Positions 11,216 through 22,456 of a stretch of 64,000 nt of DNA are shown here, piece after piece. The position numbers were made by a program, and so were the translations under genes. The first letter of the stretch is position 1. The number at the start of each line of letters is the position of its first letter. Source of the stretch: Magicicada septendecula (taxonomy: Eukaryota > Arthropoda > Insecta > Hemiptera > Cicadidae); the NCBI GenBank assembly GCA_034769895.1, contig CM068373.1, forward strand, positions 26,448,120 through 26,512,119, given 5' to 3'. The notes beneath the pieces are model-generated. The model did not search any database. It worked only from the letters and a program-made list of their open reading frames with translations, and was not told the origin of the DNA.

Positions 11216-11756
11216 AAAACAAGTAAAAACTCTGTTTTTAAATTGATAATTTTAAAATATATCGAAATTTATTGATTTATTAAGCTCATGAATTATAATA
11301 AATTTATTTATGATAAGTTTATAATTATCAAATATAAACTGTATACGTGTTATATAAAAAGTAACTAACCAATGTATTAATTCACCTAATCAGAATTTAT
11401 TTCTGTCAGTGCAGTCAGCTTCAACCCTGTTCTAGCAATATAATATATTTTTTATTATGTATGTCTGTTTTTTATATGTAAGTCAAGACTGAGGTTAGTA
11501 CGGATCTCTCTTTGAAAGACGGCTAAGTCTTTTTTCACAGAATGTCCATATTTGTTATAACAGAGCATTATACCAAAATATATTGTGCTATTAAAAATAT
11601 TGAATTGATTGTTAATTTTATCGCTCTACTTATTCGATCATGAGTGTGCAAAGCATTGTAAACGATATTTCATGTTAATTTAACATATTATTATTTATAC
11701 AATAATTTTAATAATTTATATACACTTCGTAGGCTTACACGTCCGGAGTCAATGTA
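11216..11756. other. AT-rich unassigned stretch
   Basis: Nothing recognised. Strongly AT-rich, with many short palindromic TTTATAA-type runs. Confidence 0.45.
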
Positions 11757-12000
11757 GTTAAAATTCATTCCCGGGCTATTCGGCCATAGTGCATTGTTTT
11801 CAACAGAAACAGAAGTTTCGACATTACCATCGACTGTCGTCATCAGTGTTCTCTAACGACTGTGGTCTCTAACATCTATCGCCCTACGTTAGCAAAGTAC
11901 AAATTTTACACTGATTATGGCAGTCAACGGTACTGTCAAAACGTCTGTTTCAGTTGAAAACAATGGATTACGGCCAAACATCCTGGGAATGAATTTTAAC
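11757..12000. repeat. Foldback copy of repeat family X
   Basis: Two arms (11,757-11,848 and 11,908-12,000) are imperfect inverted copies beginning gttaaaattcattccc. Each matches the 5' part of the family X units at 32.6, 33.9, 38.1 and 41.6 kb, but is more diverged. The left arm holds a hammerhead-like motif on the minus strand (11,806-11,851). This is an older, isolated derivative of the large complex downstream. Confidence 0.75.
11806..11851 (-). ncRNA. Hammerhead-like motif in family X foldback
   Basis: Minus strand: GAACA pairs with TGTTT (stem I, with one G-U pair), then CTGATGA, an extra C, GACA...TGTC as stem II, GAAAC, and TTC. The core boxes are complete. The copy on the right arm (plus strand, 11,908 onward) has lost CTGATGA. 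Confidence 0.5.
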
Positions 12001-12558
12001 AATAAATTTAACAGATTGTTATTATGTTTTATGTAACTACTATACAAAAAGGTCCATTTTTCACTCCCTTTTTTCCATATGTAGACAGTGTGGAGTAGGT
12101 ACAGGTTATCCATGCATATATTTGTTCGAGTATGTCGCAGCGATTTACATATTCGTCGCTGCGATGTACAGAATGCGGATAAGCAACCTTCGGTGTAGTC
12201 TACTCGGCTAACATGTTAGTCATGTATACACAAACTGCTTACTGTCATACACACAGAGACATGCCTGTACTGCCACTGATGTTAGCGTCTGCCTCGTTAA
12301 CATAAATCTTGTCTTACACCTTCTGTTGACGTTCGTTAGCATCCACGCTAACGAAGTAAACACGTACCTACATGTTACCTTACACTCTTCATTAGTTCTG
12401 TCACCAATCCTATGATATTTGACATTATCTGCACAACAATATTTAAACATGTCACCTTTCTACCTTGCGAAGGCTTAGTCTCTTCACGTTTGCTACGCTC
12501 TAATCAAATAACGCCCCCGATCAGTTTTATTTTTTATTATTTGGATGTACTAACGTAT
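12001..12558. other. Unassigned, with a small hairpin
   Basis: A short perfect inverted repeat TCGCAGCGA/TCGCTGCGA lies at about 12,134-12,161. Otherwise nothing was recognised. Confidence 0.35.
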
Positions 12559-13005
12559 TATTACGTAATGCGGAACGTTTTGGTGCGTTCGATGGTGTCG
12601 TTCTACGAGCTTCTCGAATAGCCCTGGCGGTATGTGTTTCCGCCAAGGTCGCGTTTTAGTATCCTCTAGAATTTTCAAGTGCTTGTTAAGAACGCATATT
12701 ATGGAATCCTGCAGACTATACATAGCCCTCATCTGCCGCTTATTTTTCAGTTTACTACGGGCGATTACTCAGTGCGTTTTAAGTGGCTATTATTGTGCTA
12801 GATTCTATTAGTTGACATTATTTTTATTGCGTGTGGACAAATTTAACTGGAAAAATTGTACGAGTACAATCTTGTTGAACAATGTGTTGATTGCAAACTG
12901 TTAATTGTGATAATTACAGCTGGTTTTTAGTGACACCATTGGTGTCTTTATTTTGTTGTTTTGTGTGTACCATATGACGATCAGTGAGACCGTCGCCTCG
13001 TAACA
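12559..13005 (+). mobile_element. Solo LTR (family S), diverged
   Basis: Matches the family over its length, with a recognisable start of the TGTTACGTAATG type and an end at GTAACA followed by atat. It is shorter and more diverged than the 50.8 and 58.2 kb copies, so probably older. Fossil; no internal coding region. Confidence 0.65.
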
Positions 13006-13476
13006 ATATTTTTCTTTTCTTTCCTTAGTCTTGTAAGTTCTATCGGCTCTTCTGTTTGCGTGTACATCCTTACTTTTCACGTAGAATAAGTCTTATCTTT
13101 CAGGTCAGCAGTGCCCACCTCGTAGAGGCAGGATTTCAAGCGATACAAAATCGCATCATGAACAGAATATTCCGTTAAAAATGCGCGGGAACAAAGGCTA
13201 TAAATAGGACTGACTCAGCGCTGTATTGTATCATCCGGTGCCGGGAGGGTGTGAGAAACTTATCACTTAGCTAAGGGTGAGAAACGCCGAGACTAGTGTG
13301 TAGCTCGAGAATCCGAAGTGATACAGTGTTGAGCGAGGTGTCATTGAATCTTCCTAATCGATGAGTATCTACATTGTGTATGTTAACAGAGGTGACAATA
13401 ACGCGAGTAATTGTGTGTGAATAGTCATGTGTGAAAATTGTGTATTTGGACAACTTGTCACAGCATGTAAATGCTA
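13006..13476. other. Unassigned, upstream of the 14.7-kb ORF
   Basis: Contains a TATA-like box at 13,199 and moderately GC-rich sequence with little else. If the TIR element at 13,477-14,634 is removed, this stretch lies directly upstream of the 14,701 ORF. Confidence 0.35.
13199..13206 (+). promoter_or_regulatory. Possible TATA box
   Basis: TATAAATA, followed about 17 bases later by TCAGCGC, which could be an initiator-like site. With the inserted TIR element subtracted it would lie about 340 bp before the ATG at 14,701. One box is weak evidence in AT-rich DNA. Confidence 0.3.
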
Positions 13477-14634
13477 TAGGGGACAGTGGGGTAGCCCCGA
13501 TCACCTAAGGGAGAAAAATTCGATAAAAATTGAAGAAACGGCTAAAAGTTAAAAACAAATGTACAAAATTGTTGATATAACAGAGCAGATTATTAGTTAT
13601 ACACTGTAAGCGTTAAAGTGGAAAGGGGCTTTTCTTATTGCATAAAAAGTAAAAAATGGGCTTTGATCGTTATTCCCCCACCCGCGGGTTAATGACGATC
13701 AGTTGATTTCTTATGCAAATTAAATGGGGAAAAATAAAAACCTAAAAAAAAAATTGTCAATGTAAAAAGCAAATGATATATTGATAAAAGATACATTAGA
13801 ATGTTACTTATATCTACAAATGGTCCTTACTACATTCTAAGTCTAAAAATAAATTTTAAAAATTAGGTTTATTTTAGTTCATAAGCCAATGTACTATATC
13901 CTGTGTATTTTGTATGGGAAATAATGCAATTTCATTTTTGTGTGTATATTTTCTCCATATAGGCCTACTAAAAATCTTTCCTATAATATAAATTATAATA
14001 GTTTCTCATTCAAAAGACACTAATATTTACAATCTTTGACTCTGAGGGTAACTTTTAAATTATGATACGCGATAATAAAAAAAAAGTTTTTATTAATCAG
14101 TACAAAACTCAAAAAAAAACCTAGCTACGCCACGGAAAGTATCACGAACAAATAAGGGCAACTCATTAGTATTTAATAGTACTTAACTCAGTATGGTGTT
14201 GTACAGTTGTAACTCAGTAGGCTACAGTTGATCGTCATTCCCCCACTCTCCTGATCGTTGCTACCCCACCGCGTATACTACTGAGTTTTATAACCTGAGA
14301 CTACAGTAAGTTAATTTAAAACCGTAAATAACGAATTGAAATAATGCTGACAACGTTGACAATACATCTGTACAATTAAATAATTCAAAATTTAAGTGAA
14401 AATATCATTACGTTGCTTTAAAGATGTGAAGAAATAAGAAGAAATTTGTCTAAAACACACTTCTGTAATTCGCTGTAAGTACAATGGCGGAAATGCTTAG
14501 CGGTCGTTTTTAATTAATTCACTGTGCAACTGGCTATAGTTCAGCATTCAACAGATGTCGCTACAGCATACTAAACTCTCGTTACCGACCTGATCGGGGC
14601 TACACGCTGATCTGTGCTACCCCACTCTCCCCTA
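13477..14634. mobile_element. Non-autonomous TIR DNA transposon, about 1.16 kb
   Basis: The ends are inverted 27-bp repeats starting TAGGGGASAGTGGGGTAG, with 24 of 27 bases matching. The outermost TA on both sides may be the target dinucleotide. The inside is AT-rich and has no transposase. Sub-terminal GATCG plus CCCC(A) boxes repeat inside (13,664-13,705 and 14,229-14,275). The G-rich end resembles several insect TIR families, but I cannot assign a superfamily. Confidence 0.78.
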
Positions 14635-14700
14635 CGTGCTCAAAAGTATCTTGAACGCATACTGAAGAGTAAAGTAGGCACACCGAATCCAAAATAAGTT

Positions 14701-14982
14701 ATGCTGAGCGTTAGAAGGCGCCAACATCATCGACAAGGCCACAAAGACATATACTTCCGGCCCACATATGAGAGCGGCTGTATGGAAGTGGACAATCCAC
14801 CAAATGTGGAGAACGTCGAGAAAGATGCAATGGAGGTGATGGAAGTCGATAACGAGGTCGAGTTGGACGAGGATCGCCCGGCGCCGCGAATGTCGCCGTC
14901 CACTGATTTTGGTAAAACGTGGGAGTTAGCTAGAAAGCACTTACACAGTACGTTCTGTAATGACCAATTTGGACAGGCGTGA
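14701..14982 (+). CDS. Hypothetical 93-residue acidic protein; status uncertain
   Basis: The ORF has a basic start (MLSVRRRQHHRQGHK), then an acidic middle rich in Glu, Asp, Val and Met (PPNVENVEKDAMEVMEVDNE), and a C-terminal segment with GKTWELARKHLHST. It is GC-richer than its surroundings, which hints at past coding selection. I recognise no family. No introns, Kozak strength or poly(A) signal could be established. It may be an exon, a small gene, or a piece of an unlisted element. The antisense frame of similar length is a shadow. Confidence 0.3.
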   Translation: MLSVRRRQHHRQGHKDIYFRPTYESGCMEVDNPPNVENVEKDAMEVMEVDNEVELDEDRPAPRMSPSTDFGKTWELARKHLHSTFCNDQFGQA

Positions 14983-15055
14983 TTGTTTATGTCAGACTGT
15001 GGTTCCAGAATCACGTAAAGACAGTGACTGTTAAAGTAGTGGCGTTGGTTAAGCG

Positions 15056-15433
15056 CAAGTTACCTAACGAAAACGTCCAAAGTTTAAACTATGTGGTTAC
15101 TGTCGCACAAATTTAACTTTTGTCCGAAATATCAGTGTTCCTATCTTTCTCCTTCGTTGAGTTAATAAAATTTTATCGGAAGAAATACAGAAAGAAGGGT
15201 AAATGTTAATAAATCATCTGTGAATGCCTTTCCCTTGCCACTAAACACTACTTTCCTGGAAAGGAAAAGTGTTTCCTACACGATGTCACTCCTGACACAT
15301 ATTTATACCTCAAAAAAACAAAGTACTGTTAGAGCAAAGTTTTGGAAGATCGAACGTTCTTTTCAACTTCCAAGTTTGAGTTTTCGTCAAAACTTTTGAT
15401 TAACTTTTGTAGACGTTCCGAGGTAAACTACAG
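15056..15433 (+). repeat. Dispersed repeat R1, copy 1
   Basis: About 375 bp matched by 20,233-20,602 in the same orientation, from CAAGTTACCTAA to GTAAACTA, with point differences and small indels throughout. No coding region. The copies are over 4.8 kb apart, so this is a dispersed repeat, not a local tandem. Confidence 0.85.
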
Positions 15434-15621
15434 AACTTTTACATTCTGTTAAACCTGTCTGACCTGATACAGTGTATAGACATTTCCTATTGTAAAGAAT
15501 ATTTTATCGATACCTGCAAAGTCGTTGGACGATGGCAGCAAGTTACGTATAAAACTCTCGGCTTGATAAGAATGTATTTGTATGGTGATAAGCTCTATGA
15601 AGAAAATATAAAACAACTGTA

Positions 15622-15686
<65 letters not shown>

Positions 15687-15985
15687 TACAGAAGTAGCGT
15701 AATACACCTTGACGTTAGAGACGGTTATACCCTACTCAACCATGCTGTATTTTACATACATAATTGCACTTCTAATTTCACAACAAAATCATTGAAAAGA
15801 TACAGAGCGAAATAAAAATTATTTTAAGCACACGTTTCCTATGAATTTTGTGCAGTGGTTTGGAACAAATTAGTGTCCAGCTCTTAGAATAGTTCTTCTG
15901 TTTTAACAGTAACATTGTGATTGTTTGAGATCTATTGTAGTTGTAAAGATTGCTCAAAACTAATTAACTTTACTAGCTAATTTAT
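15434..15985. repeat. (AGT)n microsatellite within unassigned DNA
   Basis: A nearly pure AGT run lies at about 15,622-15,685. The rest of the stretch has no recognised feature. Confidence 0.85.
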
Positions 15986-17097
15986 TGTTACGACGGTCTA
16001 CTTGATCGTCGTAGGTACAGTGGAAAACAAAATACAAGACACCAATTAAGTCACTAATCACCAGCTTTAATTTTCACAGTTAAACAGTTTGTAATTAACA
16101 ACACAGTTTCTTACAACAAATCAAATAAAAATTGTTCACACGCAATAGAAAAATGTCAACTAATATAAAACATAATTGTATTACAATTATACCACCCGAT
16201 TATAAAACACCACACATCACTATTAACCACTTTAACGCACAAAGTAATCACTTGTAATCGGCCGACAATAAACTCGAACCGCACTGTAACTATATCGCAA
16301 CTAATACTGAACACTAAGGCCGCTGCCGCCTGTATTTATACCCACGTTCACAGACGAGAACATTCCTAACTACGCATTATCTCTACTACGGCGTAGTTAA
16401 TTGCTGCCTTGACACAGTGCGTGCTGCTTCTGGTACAGTCTAGCAAATGCGTCGACAATCACGTATGCCACAGACATTAAAGCGAGATTCTTCTGGAACA
16501 TTCAATAAACACGTATGCTCTGTATGGCGGTGGTTGGCGTGTGGATCCTTGGCCTACCTGCTGCCTCTACTCCCTTGTAATACTTCTGCCCGGGCTCGAC
16601 AGCAGCTAATTGCCGCGTGAGTCACCTCACTGTGCGTCCAGTACGAAATAATTGTTTTTTTTTGCCTCGCCCAATACTGGTAAAATTTTGTTATATTTGA
16701 AATCAGCGAAATAATACGATGAAAATGACACCAAACACGACTAAGGAATATTAAAAATTGGGCGTTATAAAGCACTATGCACTGAAGATGTGTATTAAAG
16801 TAGTTGTTAAGATTTTACCTAGAAACACCTTAAAATTGAAAATTTTTTAGTCGTGTTTGGTGTCATTTTCATCGTATTATTTTGCTGATTTCAAATATAA
16901 CAAAATTTTACCAGTATTGGGCGAGGCAAACAAAAATTGTTTCATACTGGACGCACAGTGAGATAACTCACGCGGCAATTAGCTGCTGTCGAGCCCGGGC
17001 GGAAGTATTACAATGGGGCAGAGGCAGCAGGTAGGCCAAGGGTCCACACGCCAACCACCGTCATACAGAGCATAGACTGTTCTGTGATGTCGTAACA
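15986..17097 (-). mobile_element. Solo LTR (family S) interrupted by a MITE
   Basis: The LTR is recognisable from its TGTTACGACGG side at 15,986 to the CGTAACA side at 17,097, with the TATA-like box reading on the minus strand. A 557-bp foldback element (16,516-17,072) lies within it, so the LTR itself is about 550 bp. The 4-bp flanks are similar but not identical (ttat, ctat). Fossil without internal coding. Confidence 0.8.
16516..17072. mobile_element. Foldback MITE with long TIRs, TA target
   Basis: Arms of about 225 bp (16,516-16,740 and 16,853-17,072) are near-perfect inverted copies starting TGCTCTGTATGGCGGTGG. TA lies immediately outside both ends, and subtracting the element leaves a continuous LTR. 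No transposase frame. A TA target fits a Tc1/mariner-type helper; that is inference. The insertion is younger than the LTR. Confidence 0.88.
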
Positions 17098-17746
17098 CTA
17101 TGATTAATAGTCAACAGGAATTTTGAAATTTGTTTTCCAAATCTGTTACGTTTCTTGATAATGGTAATTTCTCTAAATAATATGCGTTCTGATCTTCTTG
17201 CACAGTTTATTTACTGAAAATCAACTCTACTTTCTCCAACATTTTTACCTAAAATTTAATTCGTTTACATAGAGTTAGACTCTAAAATTTGAACTCACTA
17301 CTTCTCATTTCAAATTTGAACTTTCTCCTTTTTACTTAGTAACATGTTTGTTTTTACTTTTGTTTTCTGGCCATTTTTTAAGCTTTTTTATTTGCAGTCA
17401 TGTCTTTATAATCGTCGTTTGCACATCATCTGTATTTTTTTAAAACAACACTAACTCTTTGTCGGCTCACGCTATACCACTCACGAGTTCTTACTTGTAC
17501 TGTGAACTCAAATAAGCGATTATTCTGACCCATGTGCGTTACAGTTAGTCTTAAAAATCAGTAAATTATCTTCATATTTTTATATTATTTCAAGTTACAT
17601 GTTTACTATGATGATACGAAATGGAATATCTACTATATTATGCAGATAATTTAAACGATATATTCAGATATAGGATAAAGCCTACGGCGACGAAAACGCA
17701 CTATCCCAATTGAAAGATAAACACAATTTACTGGTTAAGTCAAATT
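17098..17746. other. AT-rich unassigned stretch
   Basis: No gene or repeat recognised. Confidence 0.4.
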
Positions 17747-17945
17747 TTTAGTAAACTTGTATTGCAACCACTGACACGCAACCACTTATACTTTCCATAA
17801 GCGCTTTTAAGCCTGTCACCTTACCTTCAATGGAACACAACACAATTTTCATGGTTGTGTATTCCATCTGTAGATGAGCCGAGAGACTTGAAAACACTTG
17901 TGGAAAGTATAATTGCGTGTTAGTGGTTGCAATACAAGTTTAGTA
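17747..17945. repeat. Short foldback with hammerhead-like motif (PLE-derived?)
   Basis: A 200-bp imperfect palindrome from TTTAGTAAACTTGTATTGC to its inverted copy at 17,927-17,945, with an inner inverted pair TGGAACACAAC / GTTGTGTATTCCA. The plus-strand arm has CTGTAGATGAGCC...GAAAACAC (17,868-17,903). Its outer segment TTAGTGGTTGCAATA also occurs in near-identical form in the 53.6-kb foldback, so the two may be relatives. Confidence 0.7.
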
Positions 17946-19089
17946 TAAATCCCATTTATTCAAATTATATTTCAATCTTGGTTTTTTGACTACACTGCAG
18001 CTACTTTTACAAAAACAAAGTAACTGTACAGTTGAAAATATCTCTATTATTTCACGGGCTATATAATACAGTCTTATCTCATATTATATAAAACTCAAAG
18101 TCTGAGGATTTATGCGTACTGAATACAAATACACACCGTTACACTGAGTGCCACCAAATTTTCCACAGGTAGCCTTTGGCACAAGGGGAAAAATACTGTC
18201 TAACTTGGAATTTAATATTTTGCCCCGTTCGCAGGATTTAGGCCCTTTTAATTATGCCTTTTTATTGACGCGTATAAAGATGTCAGCATCATCATGAAGG
18301 CCATAATTAATTACCATAGTAACAAGTTAATTAAAAAATGATATTTAGCGGCATCAAAACTGTACGTTTATCCGTTCCTGCAGTTTTTAATATTTTTAAT
18401 ATGCGATTGTATTGATATATTCTGTAATTTTGTATGCAGATAACGTAATATTTTGTAATTTTCTTAAACGATTATAGGATTTATGTTTATACGTATTTCT
18501 GATGATGCAATAAATAAGTAATGAAATATATTAAATACTACTACTAAAGATGTCAACAACACCATGAACACCAGAATTAATTACAATAGTAACAAGTAAA
18601 TAAACAAAAGCTATTTAGCGACATCGGAACTGCACATTTATCCATTCCTGCAGCACATTTTCGATGTTTTATATATAATGCGATTGTATCGATATATTAC
18701 GATGTGGAAAAGAAGAAGTGTGCTAATTGTAAATTGCCTACTACTTAATCCAAAGCGAAAGTACGTGTTGTTTTCATTTGTGAGGTTAGGTGACAACGGT
18801 TTTTGGTTTTCGGTTCACTGCTGAAATAAATAATAGGCCATGGTTGAGGAAAACATAACGTTTAATGTGTTATACAATGCTTCTAACACAGTAACACTTA
18901 AAATAAAGAATTTAGCGTTTTTGAAGTAACAGGTACTTTATAAATGTCTCCGAAGCCTTTATAAACGGGTACTTTTAAATCTCCAAAGGCTGTTGCACCA
19001 ACATAACAAATTAAAGTAATACAAGTGTTGAAAGCTTTGGAGAGAATTTGACTAATGAGTACAAAATTGTTATACTAGCTGACAGAACG
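17946..19089. repeat. AT-rich DNA with a direct repeat pair
   Basis: Two diverged direct copies of about 155 bp lie at 18,277-18,432 and 18,546-18,703. They share AAGATGTCA, AATTAATTAC.ATAGTAACAAG, TTCCTGCAG and GCGATTGTAT. The remainder is unassigned. Confidence 0.65.
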
Positions 19090-19174
19090 CCATATAGACA
19101 TAGACAATAAAAATTATATTAAAATACTTATTAATAGTCAAATATTCGCTTGCGAAGCCGCGGGTAACAGCTAG
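19090..19174 (+). mobile_element. Possible Helitron 3' end
   Basis: The segment ends TGCGAAGCCGCGGGTAACAG then CTAG followed by T. A GC hairpin-like end finishing in CTAG before T is typical of Helitron 3' ends in insects, but very short ends of this type are easily misjudged. No 5' end or Rep/helicase coding was seen. Confidence 0.35.
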
Positions 19175-20155
19175 TAATGCAATATTTCATGATTGAGAAG
19201 CTATTTTAAATACTCTTTAAGAAAAATTGATCTAGTTTTTACACACAGTGCAAAAGTTACTTTTGTTGGCATACATAATCACTGATTGATTAGAAAATTT
19301 TCAAAACATTTAATCTGAACAGCTTTCATTTTTTTACATTTCTCTTTATAAGAATTATAAATACATATAAATTATAACTGAGTTTGTAAATGAGATCTGA
19401 TGATATTTAACATGATTATTTTGGAAAATAACCTGTAAAAACTGATACGATCTACTTTTTTATATATAATAAATTGTTACTGGGATAAGTACAATTTTCT
19501 GTCTATCGTGTGACTTACTTTTACGTCTAAACATTCCCACGGAAATGGCACACAGGTATGTGGGCACTGGGGCCACTTTATTTACCCCACTCGTATGTGT
19601 AGACTACGTATACTAAATTAATGTTCCAGTCATACTATGAACGACAAGTTTGTTTTTTTTTACATTTTACTCAAGGGTGACATTACAGATGTATTATGTT
19701 TCATGTTATAAAATGGTACAAATTTTTTTGATAAATTTAATTTTTTTAATTGAGGCTTCTGTTCTTATTTTATCTTGTTTGTCTCTACATATTACTAGTT
19801 ACATATTCCGTTTCAACTCTGATATTGAATATTATATGTTTATTTACGTTTTGATGGTATGTGTAATTTTAAGGATATAGACTCGTTATATCGTATTCAG
19901 TGAACTTAAGAGTAAATAACTTTATGAATTTCGGCTGAAAAGCATGATTATTACGTAATACGTGTATTTTTGTTTTACATCCTTTACGGGCATTGTTTAT
20001 TAAAAATTATTAATTGAAATAACACCAAATACTCGTTAATGTATATTGAAACCTCTGATGATAAGATTCTATGAAACTTGTGTGAATTCTCTTTGTATGT
20101 AAAAATTACTGTTAAAATTAAAATACGCTTGCAGAAGTAATCTATTATTACAAAT
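19175..20155. other. AT-rich unassigned stretch
   Basis: Nothing recognised. A Phe/Ile/Leu-rich frame at 19,650-19,880 reflects composition. Confidence 0.4.
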
Positions 20156-20196
20156 TACACACACACACACACACCAGTACGTGTGTGTGTGTTGCG
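20156..20196. repeat. (CA)n/(GT)n hairpin
   Basis: ACACAC... runs into CAGTACG and then GTGTGT..., so the two dinucleotide runs pair with each other to form a short cruciform-capable hairpin. Confidence 0.85.
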
Positions 20197-20232
20197 ACGG
20201 TAAAAATTGAATGAATAATATACAAGATTATA

Positions 20233-20602
20233 CAAGTTACCTAATGAAAACTTGCAAAGTTTGGACTATGTAGTTATTGCCTCACGAAATTAATTATCGT
20301 CCAAAATATCAGTCTTTGTTCTTCGTTGAGTTTATAAAATTTTATCGGAATAAATACAGAAAGCAGGGTAAATGTTATTAAAACAAATCTGTCGATGCCT
20401 TTCCCATTTCACTAAACACTACTTTCCTGGAAAAGAAAAGTGTTTTCCACGATGTCACTCCTGACACATATTTATATCTAAAAAAAAAAAACACTGTTAA
20501 AGCAAAAAGTTTTGGAAGAGCGAAGGTTGTTTTCAACTACCAAGTTTGAGTTTCTGTCAAAACTTTTTATTAACTTTTGTAGGCGTTCCGACGTAAACTA
20601 TA
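20233..20602 (+). repeat. Dispersed repeat R1, copy 2
   Basis: Direct counterpart of 15,056-15,433, with scattered substitutions and small length changes in A-runs. No coding potential. Confidence 0.85.
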
Positions 20603-20655
20603 GTTGTCCACGACTACAGAAATAATCTACAGTTTATTCCTCTGTCTCTGTCTCT

Positions 20656-20659
20656 CTGG

Positions 20660-20745
<86 letters not shown>

Positions 20746-20746
20746 C

Positions 20747-20785
<39 letters not shown>

Positions 20786-20815
20786 TTCTCTCGCTCTCTC
20801 TCACTCTCTCTCGAA
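20656..20815. repeat. (TC)n microsatellite
   Basis: About 85 bp of pure TC is followed by TGTC-type variants and interrupted TC. The Ser/Leu frame across it is not a gene. Confidence 0.97.
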
Positions 20816-22456
20816 GTCCTTTAAGTGCCCTAACGAAGAACGAGAAGATGATAAATTTTATTAAAAATCGTTTACGATTTAAATATACAGTCTCACGGAG
20901 GTGTGTATGTGACGTAATTTGACGTTATGAGTTGTGAAATATGCGTTGTACAATGGGAAGTTGTACAATTGTACAATGTATTAATGTAGTCACACGGATA
21001 GTGTATCGTTGCTTTCATTTTTATGGCTGACGAATATTTTACGACTAAAACTACAACTTTCCATCTCGTTTCAGAGTGCCCTGCTCTCCATCGTCTGCCA
21101 AACAAATTTAATATCGCTGCAGATGTTAGAATAAGTTGAAATGAGAAGACTGCAGCCGGCGAAATACTTCTCATAACGGAGATTCTGTTGACAGCAAAAA
21201 TATAGGTACCGGACTATTAAATTTATAAGAACATTAATATCTGTGTAATTTCTAGGACGTTAAAGTTAATTGATTGATATATGGTCAAGATTGTTATTAC
21301 TGTTTTATTTATTAAAAACACGATTTGTTGTTCCACTTATTGTTATATATTGTTTGCAGTTGCATATGTTATTGCGTGTTATATTTATTATTACATATAG
21401 GTTTAATATGTTATTATTTATTAATTATATATCTGCATGCTGTTTATTTATAATTTTTGTGTTATATAGGGCAATATTTATCGTTTTATTTTGTATTATT
21501 GCTGGTATTTAAACAAATATCTAATCTAGTTTTTAAATCGTACCAGTTCCTGTGTATTTTGTTGCAATGTTTGCCTTCACTAAGCACCTTCTAGTTTAAT
21601 GTATTTTATTACAGCTGTATGAGAACTTCTGTATGATTTACAAATTCATTTTTTTAATTTTTTTGGTCGCTAATGACCGATGCTGTTGCAGCGACCTTAT
21701 AAATAAATAAATATAAAAAATGAAAAAACTACATGTGTAAGTATTTAATACTTATTGTATTTTCATTTATGTTGCTTTTACTATACTTACAGGAAATCGT
21801 ATAATCAAGATTGCAAGTAGTGACGTAGATTTCATCAGCTGCATACAAGGACATAGTAAGTATATGCAAAATACAGCTGAGTGTTCAATATCGCGGCTGG
21901 TTGCACCAGTTAGGTACACAAATTCAATACAATCACCAGCCCTCACGCTAACGTAACCAAAGGCAAGACAACACATACGGGCAGCACAGTATTGCTGTTT
22001 GTGTGCCACGTGGCTGTCAGTCCGTGATCCATATTCATACTCTGATTGCATATGCGAATAGTAATGCCTTAGAGTACAATATCTAAGGAAAACGTGCTAC
22101 ACATTTGATGTAAAAATGATTTAACACGTCAGTAATGAAGATTTAAAATGCAAATAAATTAAAACAAACAAACAGTGATAACAAATATTGCAGTAAAGCA
22201 ATAATTTTAAAATCATTTACAAGAATAATTTATTTCAAAAACTGGATGTTTCTTCACGGTGGATTTCGACTAACCGATAGGACGATTCTCCGGTTACCAC
22301 CCAAAAAAGTGGTTTACTTATCCCCTGCCTGTGGAAGTCAGTACCAGATAACCAGATAGGAAACATTCTGGAATTATAATTGACGGGTGATTCGTATTCC
22401 TGGTAAACCAAACGGTTAACACAGACAGCCTACCGTCCACACTTACACTTACATTC
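20816..22456. other. Unassigned stretch
   Basis: No recognisable gene. Short frames on both strands have no motif support. Confidence 0.4.

Noticed and set aside
16780-16840. Hammerhead-like core in the 557-bp MITE loop
   Set aside because: CTGAAGATG is present but no pairing stem II leads to GAAA at the right distance.
20604-20864. Ser/Leu-rich 86-codon frame
   Set aside because: Produced by the (TC)n tract.
21815-21845. TTCATCAGC as a hammerhead core on the minus strand
   Set aside because: CTGATGAA is followed by no stem II and no GAAA.
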